DNA of 31,672 nucleotides from positions 1-31,672 of the IMG/VR virus record IMGVR_UViG_3300032050_000525. One strand, given 5' to 3'. Position 1 is the stretch's first letter; each line of letters opens with the position of its first letter. A program made the position numbers and the translations under genes. This DNA is from a virus. Positions 19,816 through 29,621 of this stretch are shown piece after piece. Below the pieces are notes generated by a model that searched no databases, was not told the origin of the DNA, and worked only from the letters and a program-made list of their open reading frames with translations.

Positions 19816-20222
19816 CAACAGCACCAATGAATCCATTGGCTGGCCCAGCAGGTCCTGGCAAGTATTCCACACGTACAGATAATTTAGAGATGGGTTCCAT
19901 TGCATACGGCGAAGGCGTCGAGACACAGGCTATTAAGTCTGGTGCTCCACTAAGCAAAACAGCAGATGCAGTATCAGCACCACGAGATAGAGTACGTCCA
20001 GACCAAACACCAGTTACTGGTTTATATGAACCAACACAACGTCCAGAAGAACCTGTAACAGCAGGTATTGATATGGGTGCAGGCCCTGGATCTAGCGCAC
20101 TTATGATGCAATCAAAGTTTGCAGAACGCAAACTATCAGATATTCTCGCTGAGATGATTCCTTTTGACAATACAGGTGAAGTTGCTATCCTTTATCAGAA
20201 CGCTCTAGCGCGAGGTAACTAA
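19812..20222 (+). CDS. Hypothetical virion-region protein, 136 aa
   Basis: ATG 19812 is chosen because GAGGAGG lies upstream and it overlaps the previous stop (ATGA). The first ~95 residues are Pro/Gly/Thr-rich and probably unstructured (MTTAPMNPLAGPAGPGKYST). The C-terminal ~40 form helices (KFAERKLSDILAEMIPFDNT). One-base overlap with the giant gene downstream (TAATG). Unknown function. Confidence 0.6.
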   Translation: MTTAPMNPLAGPAGPGKYSTRTDNLEMGSIAYGEGVETQAIKSGAPLSKTADAVSAPRDRVRPDQTPVTGLYEPTQRPEEPVTAGIDMGAGPGSSALMMQSKFAERKLSDILAEMIPFDNTGEVAILYQNALARGN

Positions 20223-23200
20223 TGGCTGATAATATTTCATCAGCAGCCTATGCAGCTAAGTTGGCGGCAGAAGATAGAAAAAGGGTTGAGGCTTACAGTA
20301 AGTCCCTTAAGGCCCACAAACAACTCACTTCTCTTCCTAATGATCTAGCCCAACAGCAGTATGCTAAATATACACCTACACAACAGGCTTCATTAAAGCA
20401 ACAATATGGCACTGAAACTCCAGTTGAAAAACCGGATGAAGGTTGGCTATCTACTGCTTGGAACTATACTGGTGGAGCTGTAGTTGATCTGTTAGGTAAA
20501 GGTCTTGCAGGACTTCAGAATGTTTCAGATTTTTCTACACGCCTTGCTCGTACTGTTTTAGTTGCAGGAGATCAAAAGGTAAATCTTAACGAGGCTTGGG
20601 ATATAGCCAACGATAAAGGTGACAAAGTATTTAGCCCAGGTCGTATTGAACGTGCTAAGGAACTATTTGATCCTACTGCTGTTGATATCGCTATACGTAT
20701 TGCATCGGGTGAAGATCAAGGTAGAATTATTGCTGAGGCTACACCTCAGCAACTTAAGTATCTTAAACTTTACGATAAGACCCAAGGTACAAAGGAAGAA
20801 CAAGATCTCTTTCAAGATACAATGGATGCTGTTCAAGCAGCTAAGTACTCACCTGGTCGTTTCATAGCAAACCTATTTATTCCTGAGAAATACGAAGGAT
20901 CTGGATTTTTCTACAAGGCAGTATCAGGAGCAGTAGATGCTGCATATCGAATCTTTGCTGATCCACTTATTGTTGGTGGTAAAGTAAAGAAACTATATGA
21001 TATTTCTAAGTATTCAGTAGAAGTTATTGCAGGTAGCGCAGCACGTGATGGTGTTGCATTTGCAAAATACTTCGATCAGCCTAAGACTGCTACATTCTGG
21101 AATGAATACGGCGCTAAACTTAAAGCCTATCGCAAAGCCGATGAAGTACAAGATACTGTAACCAAAGCTCGTCTTATTGAAGAGATGAAGACTCTTGCCC
21201 CTGAGTTTGGCCCAGCAGTTATTCAAACATTTAATAAGGCGGCAGAGCCTATTGAAGACGTTCTTACCGCCAAAGCATTTTTTTCCAATGCAAAACAAAT
21301 GGATGAGATGATTACGGGCGCAGGTGGTCGTCGCCGCATTATTGCGCCACGTATGACAGAGGCTCGCAAACTTAGAGTTGCCACTTTGACTACGGCTAAT
21401 AGAATATTTAACATTGATAAAGTAGGACCGGCTCTTGTTAACGCATCATTCTTTGGTGAAGATGCAACAGATGCTGGTATCTATAAGGCCATCACAGAAG
21501 GCCGTGAACAAATCGTAGAGACAGTAGACGCTCTTAATAAGACCAAGAAAGTTGGCGTAGCGCGTTTTTCTACAGCAGATATTGGTGTCCGTATTGACCG
21601 ATTTAAGCAACGCTTTGCTATTGCACCTATGTTTAGGGACAATCAGTTTGATCTTCTTGACACTAAAGCACCAGAGTATATCTATCGCCTATCACGCCTA
21701 GTGTTTCCACAACGTGAAGCTAAGTTAGCAGCAGAAGTATTTCGTGGCATTGATGATGTAGGCCAGCGAAAAGAATTTTTTGATGGCATTATGGCTAACA
21801 TATCTGATATTCGTGGCATCAACACAACTGAACCTACCCAAAGCGTAGGTCGTGCTATGGCAGGTAAAGGTAAGGCTAAATTTGATAACAATGATAATGC
21901 ACTAGATGAAGTCGGTGCATTTGCTACAGACTTTAGTAGCATAGTTACAGTTCCAACTCTAAGAGACATTGATCGCCTTACTGCAAGAAGTACACTAGGA
22001 CAAAAGATTATTGGTCCGATTGCAAATAGTACATTTCTTGAAAAGACAGTTGGATATTGGTCATTCCTTACTCTTGCTGGCCCACGTTATGCTATTCGTA
22101 ACTCTGTTGAAGATCTTATGATTAGTCTTGCTATTGGTGTATCTCCTTGGGGAGTTGCAAGTAGCCGTCGTCTGACTACACGTGTACTTACCTCATTGCA
22201 AGAAGCACGTGGTGCTGGAGCATTTGAGAACTTGGCAAATAGTCCACTAGGTGTTGTTATGCGTATTGTTAATAAAGACGAGGCTGCTCGCTACGCAGAT
22301 GAGATCAAGGCGCTTGATCTTAAACTCACTACAAGCAAAGCTGAAATTAAAGAACTTCGTAAAACAATCGAAGAGTCTACAGACGAAGCAACTATCAACG
22401 CTGCAAAGAATCGAATTGCTCAACTGCGTAAAGAAACAGATGTTGATATCGTCCGTCAAACACGTGAGATTATGGCAAGTGCTCTTACTAGAGGACGTGT
22501 TAATAACTTCCTGAAATCACAAGGTCGCAAGCCAATGAACGAGGAAGCGGTAGAACTCCTTACAGAACAGATCATCTATGGCGACATCGAGAACTTCTTA
22601 TCTGTTATTTCAGAAGGTGGCTTTAACTTTGCTACAGGATCAGACTTTCTCACTAGCGCAGTAGGGTTTACCCAGGCGCACGGAGTACGTTCAGCAGAAC
22701 TACGCATTACCGGTCCTAAACAACAATACAGTCGTGATGCAAATACTCTTGGATTTAAGACTATTGGTATAACTAATCAGGATGAAGCATCACTTGTTTC
22801 CTGGCTACTTCGCATTTCATACGTTTCTAATGATGAACTAGGTGCTTTGGCTGTCGCAAACCTTGACAACCCAGAGGCTGCTATTGCAGCAATCCGTGCC
22901 TATCTTGGAAAAAACCCAGACATTGTAAACCAGTCACTTCTTAAGGCTAAGGGTATCAGTATTGATGAGCACGCTCGTCTTGTTTATGATCGCACCCGCA
23001 AAATATTTGAAACACGCAGAGTAGATGCCAATGGCGTTACAATACTTAATGATGATCTTCTCAACAAGGTTCGCACCCTTGATGACAATGGTGAGTATGT
23101 AGTATCTGGCAAGATATCATTAGATGATCTTCGCACAGCAGATGATATGGATCTACCAAGAAGTGTAATTGGACCACAACTTGTACCTGTAACTAATACA

Positions 23201-25057
23201 GGCAATATGGGTGCAACATTTATGGAAAATGGATGGCGCTGGCTGGGTATGGCTAACGCCCGTATGTCACGTCAGCCTATTGTTGTATCTGAAATGCTAG
23301 ATATTCGTAGGCAAATGCGTAAGTCAGGCTTTGAAGATGCGTGGATTGCCTCATACACTAAGGGTATTAACCCAGCAGAACGAGAACTTGTTTTTCAAGC
23401 TACTGAAAAGGCTAAGCGTGATTTAGCCACAGTAGTAGAAGAGCGTGCTATTGGACAAACTCTTGCATATATTGACAATCCGCTAGTTCGTTCACAGATG
23501 TCTTTCTCGATTCGTAACTTTGCACGCTTCTATCGTGCCACTGAGGACTTTTATCGTCGTGTTGGTCGTGCTGTTAAGTACAACCCAGAGTCAATCGCTA
23601 TAGCAGCCTTGACATATGAGGGAATTACTCACTCTGGTTTCGTACAAGAAGACGATCAAGGTGAAAAGTACTTTATCTACCCAGGAATTGAACCTGTATA
23701 TAACGCAATGCAGAAGATGCTTGACGGTTTAGGTATTGGATCACAGTTTAGAGCACCAATGCCTATTCAGTTTGGTGCTCAGGTTAAGATGTTAACCCCA
23801 TCTTTAAATCCAGATTCACTTGTTCCTACCTTTGCTGGACCCGTTGCTGGTATTTCTATCAAGACTCTTGAAAGTATTGTTAATATCTTTAGCCCAGGCG
23901 CAGCCGATACGATTACTCGTTATACTTTAGGTAAGTATGCAGTAGATCAACCTGTAACTTCAGCATTTTTACCGGCACACGTCAACCGTTTAATCGGTGC
24001 AATGGGCCGTGACGAGCGTGACTCACAGTACGCATCAGCACACCGCAAGGCAGTTACCTACCTTGAGGCAGCAGGACACGGTATTCCTAAGAGTTATGAT
24101 GCAGAAGGAAATCTTATTCCACCATCTGCTCAGCAACTTGAAGAGTACCGCCTAATGGTAAAGAATACTACCCTAGGTATTTTGGGTATGCGCTTTGTAT
24201 TTGGATTCTTTGCTCCCGCATCACCTCAAGTTCAGCTCAAATCAGATATGAACGAGTGGGTTCGTGACAATGGACGTGCTAACTTTAAGCAGTTGTGGAA
24301 TGATCTTAAAGATGAATATGTTGATTACGACGACGCAATGAAGCGTTGGGTAGAACTATACCCTAATCAAATACCTTTTACTGTTCCAGAATCTGAAAGA
24401 TCTACAGTTGCTTCCTTTGGTTATGCTGAAGAAGCCGGTATGTTTGTAGAACAAAACGAAAGTATCTTTAAAGAATATCCAGAGGCAGCAGTATTCCTTA
24501 TTCCTAACAAGGGTGGTTTCTCTTGGGATGCCTATAAGACTATGACTGATATGGGTCTACGCAAGAACCAGCGAGTAGAAGATCATCTACGTAAGATTCA
24601 AACATCAGCAGATCTACAGTCATACTATGATCGTAAAGATGAATACGAAAGCGGTTTAGAGTCAGCTGCAACTGATTATACTCGCAGCAAATTACGTAAA
24701 GAGTTTAGTGACTGGAAAGAACTATTCTTTGCTGGACGTCCATTGGTAGCAGAAGAACTTAATGCTGGCGGTCAGAAGGAAATTGAAAGAATCAATGCTC
24801 TTAACGATCTTGAGTTAATGCTTGCAAATAACAGTGTTCGAGCAAGAAGTCCTAAGACGTTTGATGCTCTTAAGAAAATGCTTGACACATATCTTGCTTA
24901 CAAGAAAGAGAAAGAAAACTTTGATCGTTTTGGTGGATCTGATTTCCTTGCAAGATCTAAAAAAGATAGCACAATAATTAAACTCAAGGAACTATCACAG
25001 TTTAATGAAAACACACTTGCAGCATATGACTCTTTATTCGGAAGGTTGTTGGACTAA
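20222..25057 (+). CDS. Giant internal virion / ejection-like protein, 1611 aa
   Basis: The largest gene of the window. It is helix-rich, beginning MADNISSAAYAAKLAAEDRK. A moderately hydrophobic segment around residues 610-645 (VGYWSFLTLAGPRYAIRNSV) may be membrane-active. A coiled coil follows at roughly 690-740 (RYADEIKALDLKLTTSKAEI). A segment near residue 1090-1130 (QMSFSIRNFARFYRATEDFY) and hydrophobic/Gly-rich parts near 1200-1230 complete the recognisable features. No catalytic motif of a transglycosylase, protease or RNA polymerase could be identified by eye. It lies with two further large helical proteins between portal and scaffold, the position of internal core/ejection proteins in short-tailed phages; that role is inferred from order and size. 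Confidence 0.6.
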   Translation: MADNISSAAYAAKLAAEDRKRVEAYSKSLKAHKQLTSLPNDLAQQQYAKYTPTQQASLKQQYGTETPVEKPDEGWLSTAWNYTGGAVVDLLGKGLAGLQNVSDFSTRLARTVLVAGDQKVNLNEAWDIANDKGDKVFSPGRIERAKELFDPTAVDIAIRIASGEDQGRIIAEATPQQLKYLKLYDKTQGTKEEQDLFQDTMDAVQAAKYSPGRFIANLFIPEKYEGSGFFYKAVSGAVDAAYRIFADPLIVGGKVKKLYDISKYSVEVIAGSAARDGVAFAKYFDQPKTATFWNEYGAKLKAYRKADEVQDTVTKARLIEEMKTLAPEFGPAVIQTFNKAAEPIEDVLTAKAFFSNAKQMDEMITGAGGRRRIIAPRMTEARKLRVATLTTANRIFNIDKVGPALVNASFFGEDATDAGIYKAITEGREQIVETVDALNKTKKVGVARFSTADIGVRIDRFKQRFAIAPMFRDNQFDLLDTKAPEYIYRLSRLVFPQREAKLAAEVFRGIDDVGQRKEFFDGIMANISDIRGINTTEPTQSVGRAMAGKGKAKFDNNDNALDEVGAFATDFSSIVTVPTLRDIDRLTARSTLGQKIIGPIANSTFLEKTVGYWSFLTLAGPRYAIRNSVEDLMISLAIGVSPWGVASSRRLTTRVLTSLQEARGAGAFENLANSPLGVVMRIVNKDEAARYADEIKALDLKLTTSKAEIKELRKTIEESTDEATINAAKNRIAQLRKETDVDIVRQTREIMASALTRGRVNNFLKSQGRKPMNEEAVELLTEQIIYGDIENFLSVISEGGFNFATGSDFLTSAVGFTQAHGVRSAELRITGPKQQYSRDANTLGFKTIGITNQDEASLVSWLLRISYVSNDELGALAVANLDNPEAAIAAIRAYLGKNPDIVNQSLLKAKGISIDEHARLVYDRTRKIFETRRVDANGVTILNDDLLNKVRTLDDNGEYVVSGKISLDDLRTADDMDLPRSVIGPQLVPVTNTGNMGATFMENGWRWLGMANARMSRQPIVVSEMLDIRRQMRKSGFEDAWIASYTKGINPAERELVFQATEKAKRDLATVVEERAIGQTLAYIDNPLVRSQMSFSIRNFARFYRATEDFYRRVGRAVKYNPESIAIAALTYEGITHSGFVQEDDQGEKYFIYPGIEPVYNAMQKMLDGLGIGSQFRAPMPIQFGAQVKMLTPSLNPDSLVPTFAGPVAGISIKTLESIVNIFSPGAADTITRYTLGKYAVDQPVTSAFLPAHVNRLIGAMGRDERDSQYASAHRKAVTYLEAAGHGIPKSYDAEGNLIPPSAQQLEEYRLMVKNTTLGILGMRFVFGFFAPASPQVQLKSDMNEWVRDNGRANFKQLWNDLKDEYVDYDDAMKRWVELYPNQIPFTVPESERSTVASFGYAEEAGMFVEQNESIFKEYPEAAVFLIPNKGGFSWDAYKTMTDMGLRKNQRVEDHLRKIQTSADLQSYYDRKDEYESGLESAATDYTRSKLRKEFSDWKELFFAGRPLVAEELNAGGQKEIERINALNDLELMLANNSVRARSPKTFDALKKMLDTYLAYKKEKENFDRFGGSDFLARSKKDSTIIKLKELSQFNENTLAAYDSLFGRLLD

Positions 25058-26578
25058 ATGGCAGATAATGTAATTGATGTTAAACAAGACATCGAAAAAA
25101 TTGAGCGCAGTCTTAAGACGCTAGAATATAATCTTTATGGCTATGGCACCCCTGGCTATAATATGAATAAATATAAAATTGGATCTTCACGTTATGAAGA
25201 AGCCAAAGTAAAGTTTGATAAGGCTTTTCCTGAATATCAGAAAAAGAAGTCAGAATTAGAAAAGCAGTTATCTTCTTTTGAGACTAAGTTGGCTGAAGCC
25301 GAAAGACAAGAAAAAGCTGACAAAAAAGAAAAAGAAGATAAGAAAAGATTAGACGAAGAAAAGAAAAAAGTAGCTGCGGCTAAAGAAGAGATTCAACGAG
25401 CAAAAGATCTTCAAGATAAAGCTGCTCAAGAAGCGGCTGAAAAGAAACTAGAAGAAGCTCGCATCAAGCGTAATCAAACAGAAAAGGTAATTACAGATAC
25501 TCAAAAGCCTTTTGTGGTAACAAGTCAACCATCTGGTTATCAAAGTCCTACACAATCTCCTGCTCAATCAATGACCATTGATGACTTTCTAAAAAGTGCA
25601 ATCGGTAGCGTTGAAAAAACAAAGAGATTGCAACAAGCCCTCAAAGATGCAGGAACCTACAAAGGTCCAGTCAATGGTGTCTTTAACGCTGAAGCTCTAC
25701 TTCCTGCCGCTATTGCCGCAGAAGAAGATCTTGATAAGTACGCAAGCCTTGGATTGGTCTACACAGATCGTTTTGAGTTTTACAAAACTTTAGCAAACAA
25801 TAGAAAAGCAGCAGGTGTAGGAGGTCTAGGCGATGGCCCAACTACTACACAGTACCCTTCAATCTCTAGTCCAACAGCGGCTGTTGCTAAAATCAATGAA
25901 GTCTTTAATGCTGAACTAGGCCGTGACGCAACTCCTAGCGAAATAAAAATATTTAGTTCAAAGTTGCTTGATGCCCAACGTAAGCAACCTTCTACTCAGA
26001 CTATAAAAATAGTCAATGGCAAGAAGATTGTTGAAACCCTTACTGGTGTTGATGCTAATCAATTCCTTTTGGATGAGATCAACAAGAATTCTAACCTCAA
26101 GAAAGAGGTCACACAACGCTTAGAAGGTGCTAAGTCTCTTACTCGCCAAGAGTTAGAAAAAACAGCAGTAGCAAATGGACTTGATCTTGATGACAATTTT
26201 GGTTCTATTGTTAATGACTGGGTTAAGCGTGTTGATAATGGTGAAAATGTAGATATCTTTAAGAACCTTATTCGCAGCACAGCCAAGATTGGTATGCCAG
26301 ATAAGGTTGCTCAGATGATAGACAACGGACTTGATCTTGATGTTGTCTATGCTCCTTACAAGAAGTTAATGGCTGCAACGCTAGAGATAGATCCAACAAG
26401 TATTTCTCTAAATGATCCAACACTGCGTATGGCTATTGGTCCAGATAAAGAAATGCCTATCTATGAGTACCAGCGTTCACTCCGCAAAGATCCACGCTGG
26501 CAGTTCACAGATAAGGCACGTGAGAACGTTTCAGAAGTAGCATCGAGAGTCCTCAAGGACTTCGGATTCCAGGGGTAA
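25058..26578 (+). CDS. Coiled-coil virion protein, 506 aa
   Basis: Residues about 60-150 are an uninterrupted Lys/Glu coiled coil (EKQLSSFETKLAEAERQEKA and onward). Residues about 175-215 (KTKRLQQALKDAGTYKGPVN) resemble a peptidoglycan-binding-domain repeat in the LQxxLxxxGxYxGxxxG pattern. The rest is helical. The start follows the giant gene directly and the stop overlaps the next ATG (TAATG). Best read as a second internal or ejection protein; the peptidoglycan-binding similarity is weak. Confidence 0.6.
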   Translation: MADNVIDVKQDIEKIERSLKTLEYNLYGYGTPGYNMNKYKIGSSRYEEAKVKFDKAFPEYQKKKSELEKQLSSFETKLAEAERQEKADKKEKEDKKRLDEEKKKVAAAKEEIQRAKDLQDKAAQEAAEKKLEEARIKRNQTEKVITDTQKPFVVTSQPSGYQSPTQSPAQSMTIDDFLKSAIGSVEKTKRLQQALKDAGTYKGPVNGVFNAEALLPAAIAAEEDLDKYASLGLVYTDRFEFYKTLANNRKAAGVGGLGDGPTTTQYPSISSPTAAVAKINEVFNAELGRDATPSEIKIFSSKLLDAQRKQPSTQTIKIVNGKKIVETLTGVDANQFLLDEINKNSNLKKEVTQRLEGAKSLTRQELEKTAVANGLDLDDNFGSIVNDWVKRVDNGENVDIFKNLIRSTAKIGMPDKVAQMIDNGLDLDVVYAPYKKLMAATLEIDPTSISLNDPTLRMAIGPDKEMPIYEYQRSLRKDPRWQFTDKARENVSEVASRVLKDFGFQG

Positions 26579-27750
26579 TGATGGCAACCAAAGCGCAAAT
26601 AAAAGAACTTCAAAAAAGACTTGCTCAAGAAGATGTTAATCTTAGTGCCGTTGCCGAATCTGCAAGAATCTCAAAAGAAACTGTTGATCTTGGTCGCCAA
26701 GAAGCAGCAGCTAATAGAGAAGTTATTAAAGGATTACGTGAAGCCTCAGAAGCTAGAAAAGCAGAAGCCGCAAAAAAGAAAGCGGCTGTAAAACCAATTA
26801 CTTATACGGCTACAGATGGCACAGTCTTTAATGACAAGGCTACCTATGACAAGTATGAAGCGCTACTTGCTGATAAGACAGCACTTTCTGATACTACGCG
26901 ACGTGCTGGCGAATCAGCCTACAACATTCTTTACAAGAAGTTTTCTGAGTATGGTCTGGGATCATTGGTTGAACCTCTACAGAAATACATTCAAGACGGA
27001 CTTTCAGATGATGAATTTACTCTACGTCTACGTGAGACACCTGCCTACCAGCAACGTTTTGGTGCTAATAAGCAGCGCATCGGTAAGGGACTAGCTGCAC
27101 TCAGCGAAGCCGAGTATATTAAGATGGAAGATCAGTACCAAGAAGTAATGCGTCAGTATGGACTACCAGAGTCATACTGGAGCAAAGACTCTATGGGTAC
27201 ACAAAAAGGTTTTGAACAACTCCTTGCTAATGATGTTAGCAACACAGAACTAGAAGATCGTTTGATGGTAGCCCAAGATCGAGTGCTTAAGTCTAACCCA
27301 GAAGTTCTCAAGACTCTTAAAGACTTTTATCCAGATATTAAAGATGGCGATATCTTGGCTTACACGCTTGATCCTAAGAACGCTATCAAAGAGATCCAAC
27401 GTAAGGTGACTGCTGCCGAAATTGGTGGAGCAGCAATGCAGCAAAAGGGTCTGACAACTAGCCTTTCAAGAGCAGAAGAACTACAGAAGTATGGTGTGGA
27501 TAAAGCAGCAGCTACTGAAGGTTACTCTACAATCGGTGCTGGACTACAGCGTGGATCAGAACTTGCTTCTATCTATGGTGAATCACCTTACACTCAAGCA
27601 ACTGCTGAGTCAGAAGTATTCAAACTTACAGGAGCACAAGAGGCACGCAAGCAACGCCAGAAGGTTACTGGACTTGAGAAGGCTACCTTTGGTGGTCAGA
27701 CCGGAGTAACTACTGGAGCCTTAGCGCGAGATCGCGCAGGCGGAATATAA
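26578..27750 (+). CDS. Helical virion protein, 390 aa
   Basis: The N-terminal ~70 residues are an Ala/Lys/Glu coiled coil (AQIKELQKRLAQEDVNLSAV). The rest is helical, with EYGLGSLVEPLQKYIQDGLS followed by DDEFTLRLRETPAYQQRF, a helix arrangement partly echoed near residues 200-240 (FEQLLANDVSNTELEDRLMV), suggesting an internal duplication. A second in-frame ATG is at 26581. Third of three long proteins in the same context; ejection or core component inferred. Confidence 0.6.
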   Translation: MMATKAQIKELQKRLAQEDVNLSAVAESARISKETVDLGRQEAAANREVIKGLREASEARKAEAAKKKAAVKPITYTATDGTVFNDKATYDKYEALLADKTALSDTTRRAGESAYNILYKKFSEYGLGSLVEPLQKYIQDGLSDDEFTLRLRETPAYQQRFGANKQRIGKGLAALSEAEYIKMEDQYQEVMRQYGLPESYWSKDSMGTQKGFEQLLANDVSNTELEDRLMVAQDRVLKSNPEVLKTLKDFYPDIKDGDILAYTLDPKNAIKEIQRKVTAAEIGGAAMQQKGLTTSLSRAEELQKYGVDKAAATEGYSTIGAGLQRGSELASIYGESPYTQATAESEVFKLTGAQEARKQRQKVTGLEKATFGGQTGVTTGALARDRAGGI

Positions 27751-27782
27751 TAAACCTGCCACTAGAACGACTGGCCTAGTGG
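27746..27782 (+). promoter_or_regulatory. Promoter with consensus TATAAT and 5' hairpin before capsid genes
   Basis: TATAAT at 27746-27751 overlaps the previous stop codon. Transcription would start at ~27758, immediately before a perfect stem CCACTAG/CTAGTGG (27759-27765 with 27776-27782). The remaining leader to 27872 contains CCAAT-CCCC-ATTGG inside a longer imperfect stem. The -35 is poor. A 5'-terminal hairpin usually stabilises mRNA, fitting a highly expressed capsid transcript. Confidence 0.5.
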
Positions 27783-27872
27783 AGCGACATCAATACCAGG
27801 AGTCAGAGCCATACCCAATCCCCATTGGAATATGAGGCTGGCGCAATCAACTAACTGATAGGGAGATGGACT

Positions 27873-28346
27873 ATGTCCAATTACGAGTACGAGGATGACG
27901 ACGACGATATCACTACAAACGATTCGTCTAATGACCTTGTAAAGCAACTACGCAAGGCTTCAAAGCAAAAGGATAAAGAACTACAAGAGCTTCGTGCTCA
28001 GTTTGAAAACCTAAGCAAGGGCCAACGCGAACGAGCAATTAAGGATGTCCTCGCATCTCGCGGGGTGAATGGCAAAATTGCTTCATTTATTCCGCAGGAC
28101 ATTGACCCAACTGAAGAGTCATTGTCTAAATGGCTAGATGATTATGCCGATGTATTCGGCTTTGAATCCAGCCAACCCCAGGCAACACCTAATGTAGATC
28201 CGGCTCAAGCGGCTGCGTATAAGAGAATGACTAACACTGCAGATGCTGGCTCATCGCCAGAACATAATGCAGACATAATGCAAAAACTTCTCAATACAAA
28301 CAGTCGTGAAGAACTAGATGAAGTCATTAGATTGTCTGGACTCTAA
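27873..28346 (+). CDS. Scaffold-like protein
   Basis: 157 residues. An acidic start (MSNYEYEDDDDDITTNDSS), a coiled coil (residues about 22-50, DLVKQLRKASKQKDKELQEL) and a helical C-terminus (EHNADIMQKLLNTNSREELD). The composition, size and position directly before the major capsid gene are those of a head scaffold. GGGAGATGG precedes the ATG. Confidence 0.75.
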   Translation: MSNYEYEDDDDDITTNDSSNDLVKQLRKASKQKDKELQELRAQFENLSKGQRERAIKDVLASRGVNGKIASFIPQDIDPTEESLSKWLDDYADVFGFESSQPQATPNVDPAQAAAYKRMTNTADAGSSPEHNADIMQKLLNTNSREELDEVIRLSGL

Positions 28347-28376
28347 CATCCGATCCTAAAGAAAGGCTAGACCCAA

Positions 28377-29558
28377 ATGGCTATCCCAACAGGTACCCCC
28401 ACCTCTAGCTCGACGATCAGCGCCCTAGTACAGGCCGCATACGACCAATATGTCAGAATGGCGCTTCGCTCCATTCCAGTTATGCGTTCTCTCGCTGACG
28501 TCAAGCCAGTGCAACAGGCAATGCCAGGATCATCAGTTGTATTCTCAATCTATTCAGATCTTGCACAAGCAACATCTACATTGACAGAAACATCAGATGT
28601 ATCTTCCATTGCTCTCGGTAACCCTTCACAGGTTACAGTAACTCTGAACGAATACGGTTCAGCAGTAACAACAACAAAGAAGCTAAACCTAACTTCTTTC
28701 AACGACGTTGATTCAGCTCTTGCTGACATCATCGCGTACAACGCAGCAGATTCGATTGACAACGTAGTAGGTCAGGTCCTCTCAGCAGGAACCAACGCGA
28801 TCTACGCTAACGGTCCATCAGGAACTGCTCCAACATCATCTGCAACAGTTCTACCAGTAGATACAATGTCAGTAGCGGATATCCGCAACGCTGTCGTTTC
28901 ACTACGCACAAACAAGGCATTGCCTCGTATGGGTGAACTCTACGCAGCATACCTCCACCCACGCCAGTCAGCCGATCTTCGTGCTGAAACCGGTACAGGT
29001 GGATTCCAGGAGCTAACAAAGTACGTAGAGCGTACACCGTTCGTTGCTGGTGCAGTAGGAGTTATCGAAGGCGCTTTCATCGTTGAGACACCACGTGTCC
29101 TTAACGGTCTAAAGCTCGCTTCAGGTATCACACCTACAGTTGCAATCACAAACGTTGCATTGACATCAAACGTCGCAACAATCACAACAGCAGTTGCTCA
29201 CGGTCTTGGCGTAGGCCAGGTCGTAACAGTTGCTGCTACAACTGCAACAACACTTAACGGTACATTTACAATCGCATCTGTACCATCAACAACAACATTT
29301 ACCTATGCTCTGACAGCAACTAACGTTACTTCAGCAGCAGATACAGGTACTGTTACATTTACCAACAACTACCGTGCGATCATCGCAGGTCGTGAAGCAT
29401 TGGCTGAAGCACAGGCTGCAGACATCTCAACCGTTATCGGTCCAGAGATTGATGCACTCCGTCGTTTCCGCACAATCGGTTGGTACTACTTCGGAGGCTT
29501 TGCACGCCTTCGTGAAGCAGCGCTCTATCGCATTGAGTCTGCAGCAACAAACGGATAA
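28377..29558 (+). CDS. Major capsid protein, N4-gp56-like, with inserted domain
   Basis: 393 residues. An N-terminal arm and helix (ISALVQAAYDQYVRMALRSI), VYAAYLHPRQ-type motif (YLHPRQSADLR, residues 192-202), an ELTKYVERTPFVAGAVGVIE segment and the IVETPRVLNG strand match the N4-gp56 capsid family. Residues about 252-328 are a Thr/Val-rich beta-sandwich (TPTVAITNVALTSNVATITT, AHGLGVGQVVTV, TLNGTFTIASVPSTTTFTYA) of a kind usually seen in phage fibres or decoration domains. It interrupts the C-terminal part, after which capsid sequence resumes (NNYRAIIAGREALAEAQAAD). AAAGG lies before the ATG. Confidence 0.85.
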   Translation: MAIPTGTPTSSSTISALVQAAYDQYVRMALRSIPVMRSLADVKPVQQAMPGSSVVFSIYSDLAQATSTLTETSDVSSIALGNPSQVTVTLNEYGSAVTTTKKLNLTSFNDVDSALADIIAYNAADSIDNVVGQVLSAGTNAIYANGPSGTAPTSSATVLPVDTMSVADIRNAVVSLRTNKALPRMGELYAAYLHPRQSADLRAETGTGGFQELTKYVERTPFVAGAVGVIEGAFIVETPRVLNGLKLASGITPTVAITNVALTSNVATITTAVAHGLGVGQVVTVAATTATTLNGTFTIASVPSTTTFTYALTATNVTSAADTGTVTFTNNYRAIIAGREALAEAQAADISTVIGPEIDALRRFRTIGWYYFGGFARLREAALYRIESAATNG

Positions 29559-29575
29559 TTCCGCTAGTGCAACGG

Positions 29576-29601
29576 CAGGGGTGGGGTCAAACCCACCTCT
29601 G
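29576..29601 (+). other. Strong hairpin downstream of capsid gene
   Basis: Arms 29576-29585 (CAGGGGTGGG) and 29592-29601 (CCCACCTCTG) form 10 pairs (one G-U) around GTCAAA. There is no T run after it, so it may only attenuate transcription or protect the 3' end of the capsid mRNA, lowering the downstream genes. Confidence 0.55.
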
Positions 29602-29621
29602 TCACTTAGGAAAGGTTAGAT

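Noticed and set aside
29565-29605. tRNA-like look of the hairpin after the capsid gene (CAACGGCA ... GGTCAAACC)
   Set aside because: There is no anticodon arm, no acceptor pairing and the length is far too short; treated as a hairpin.
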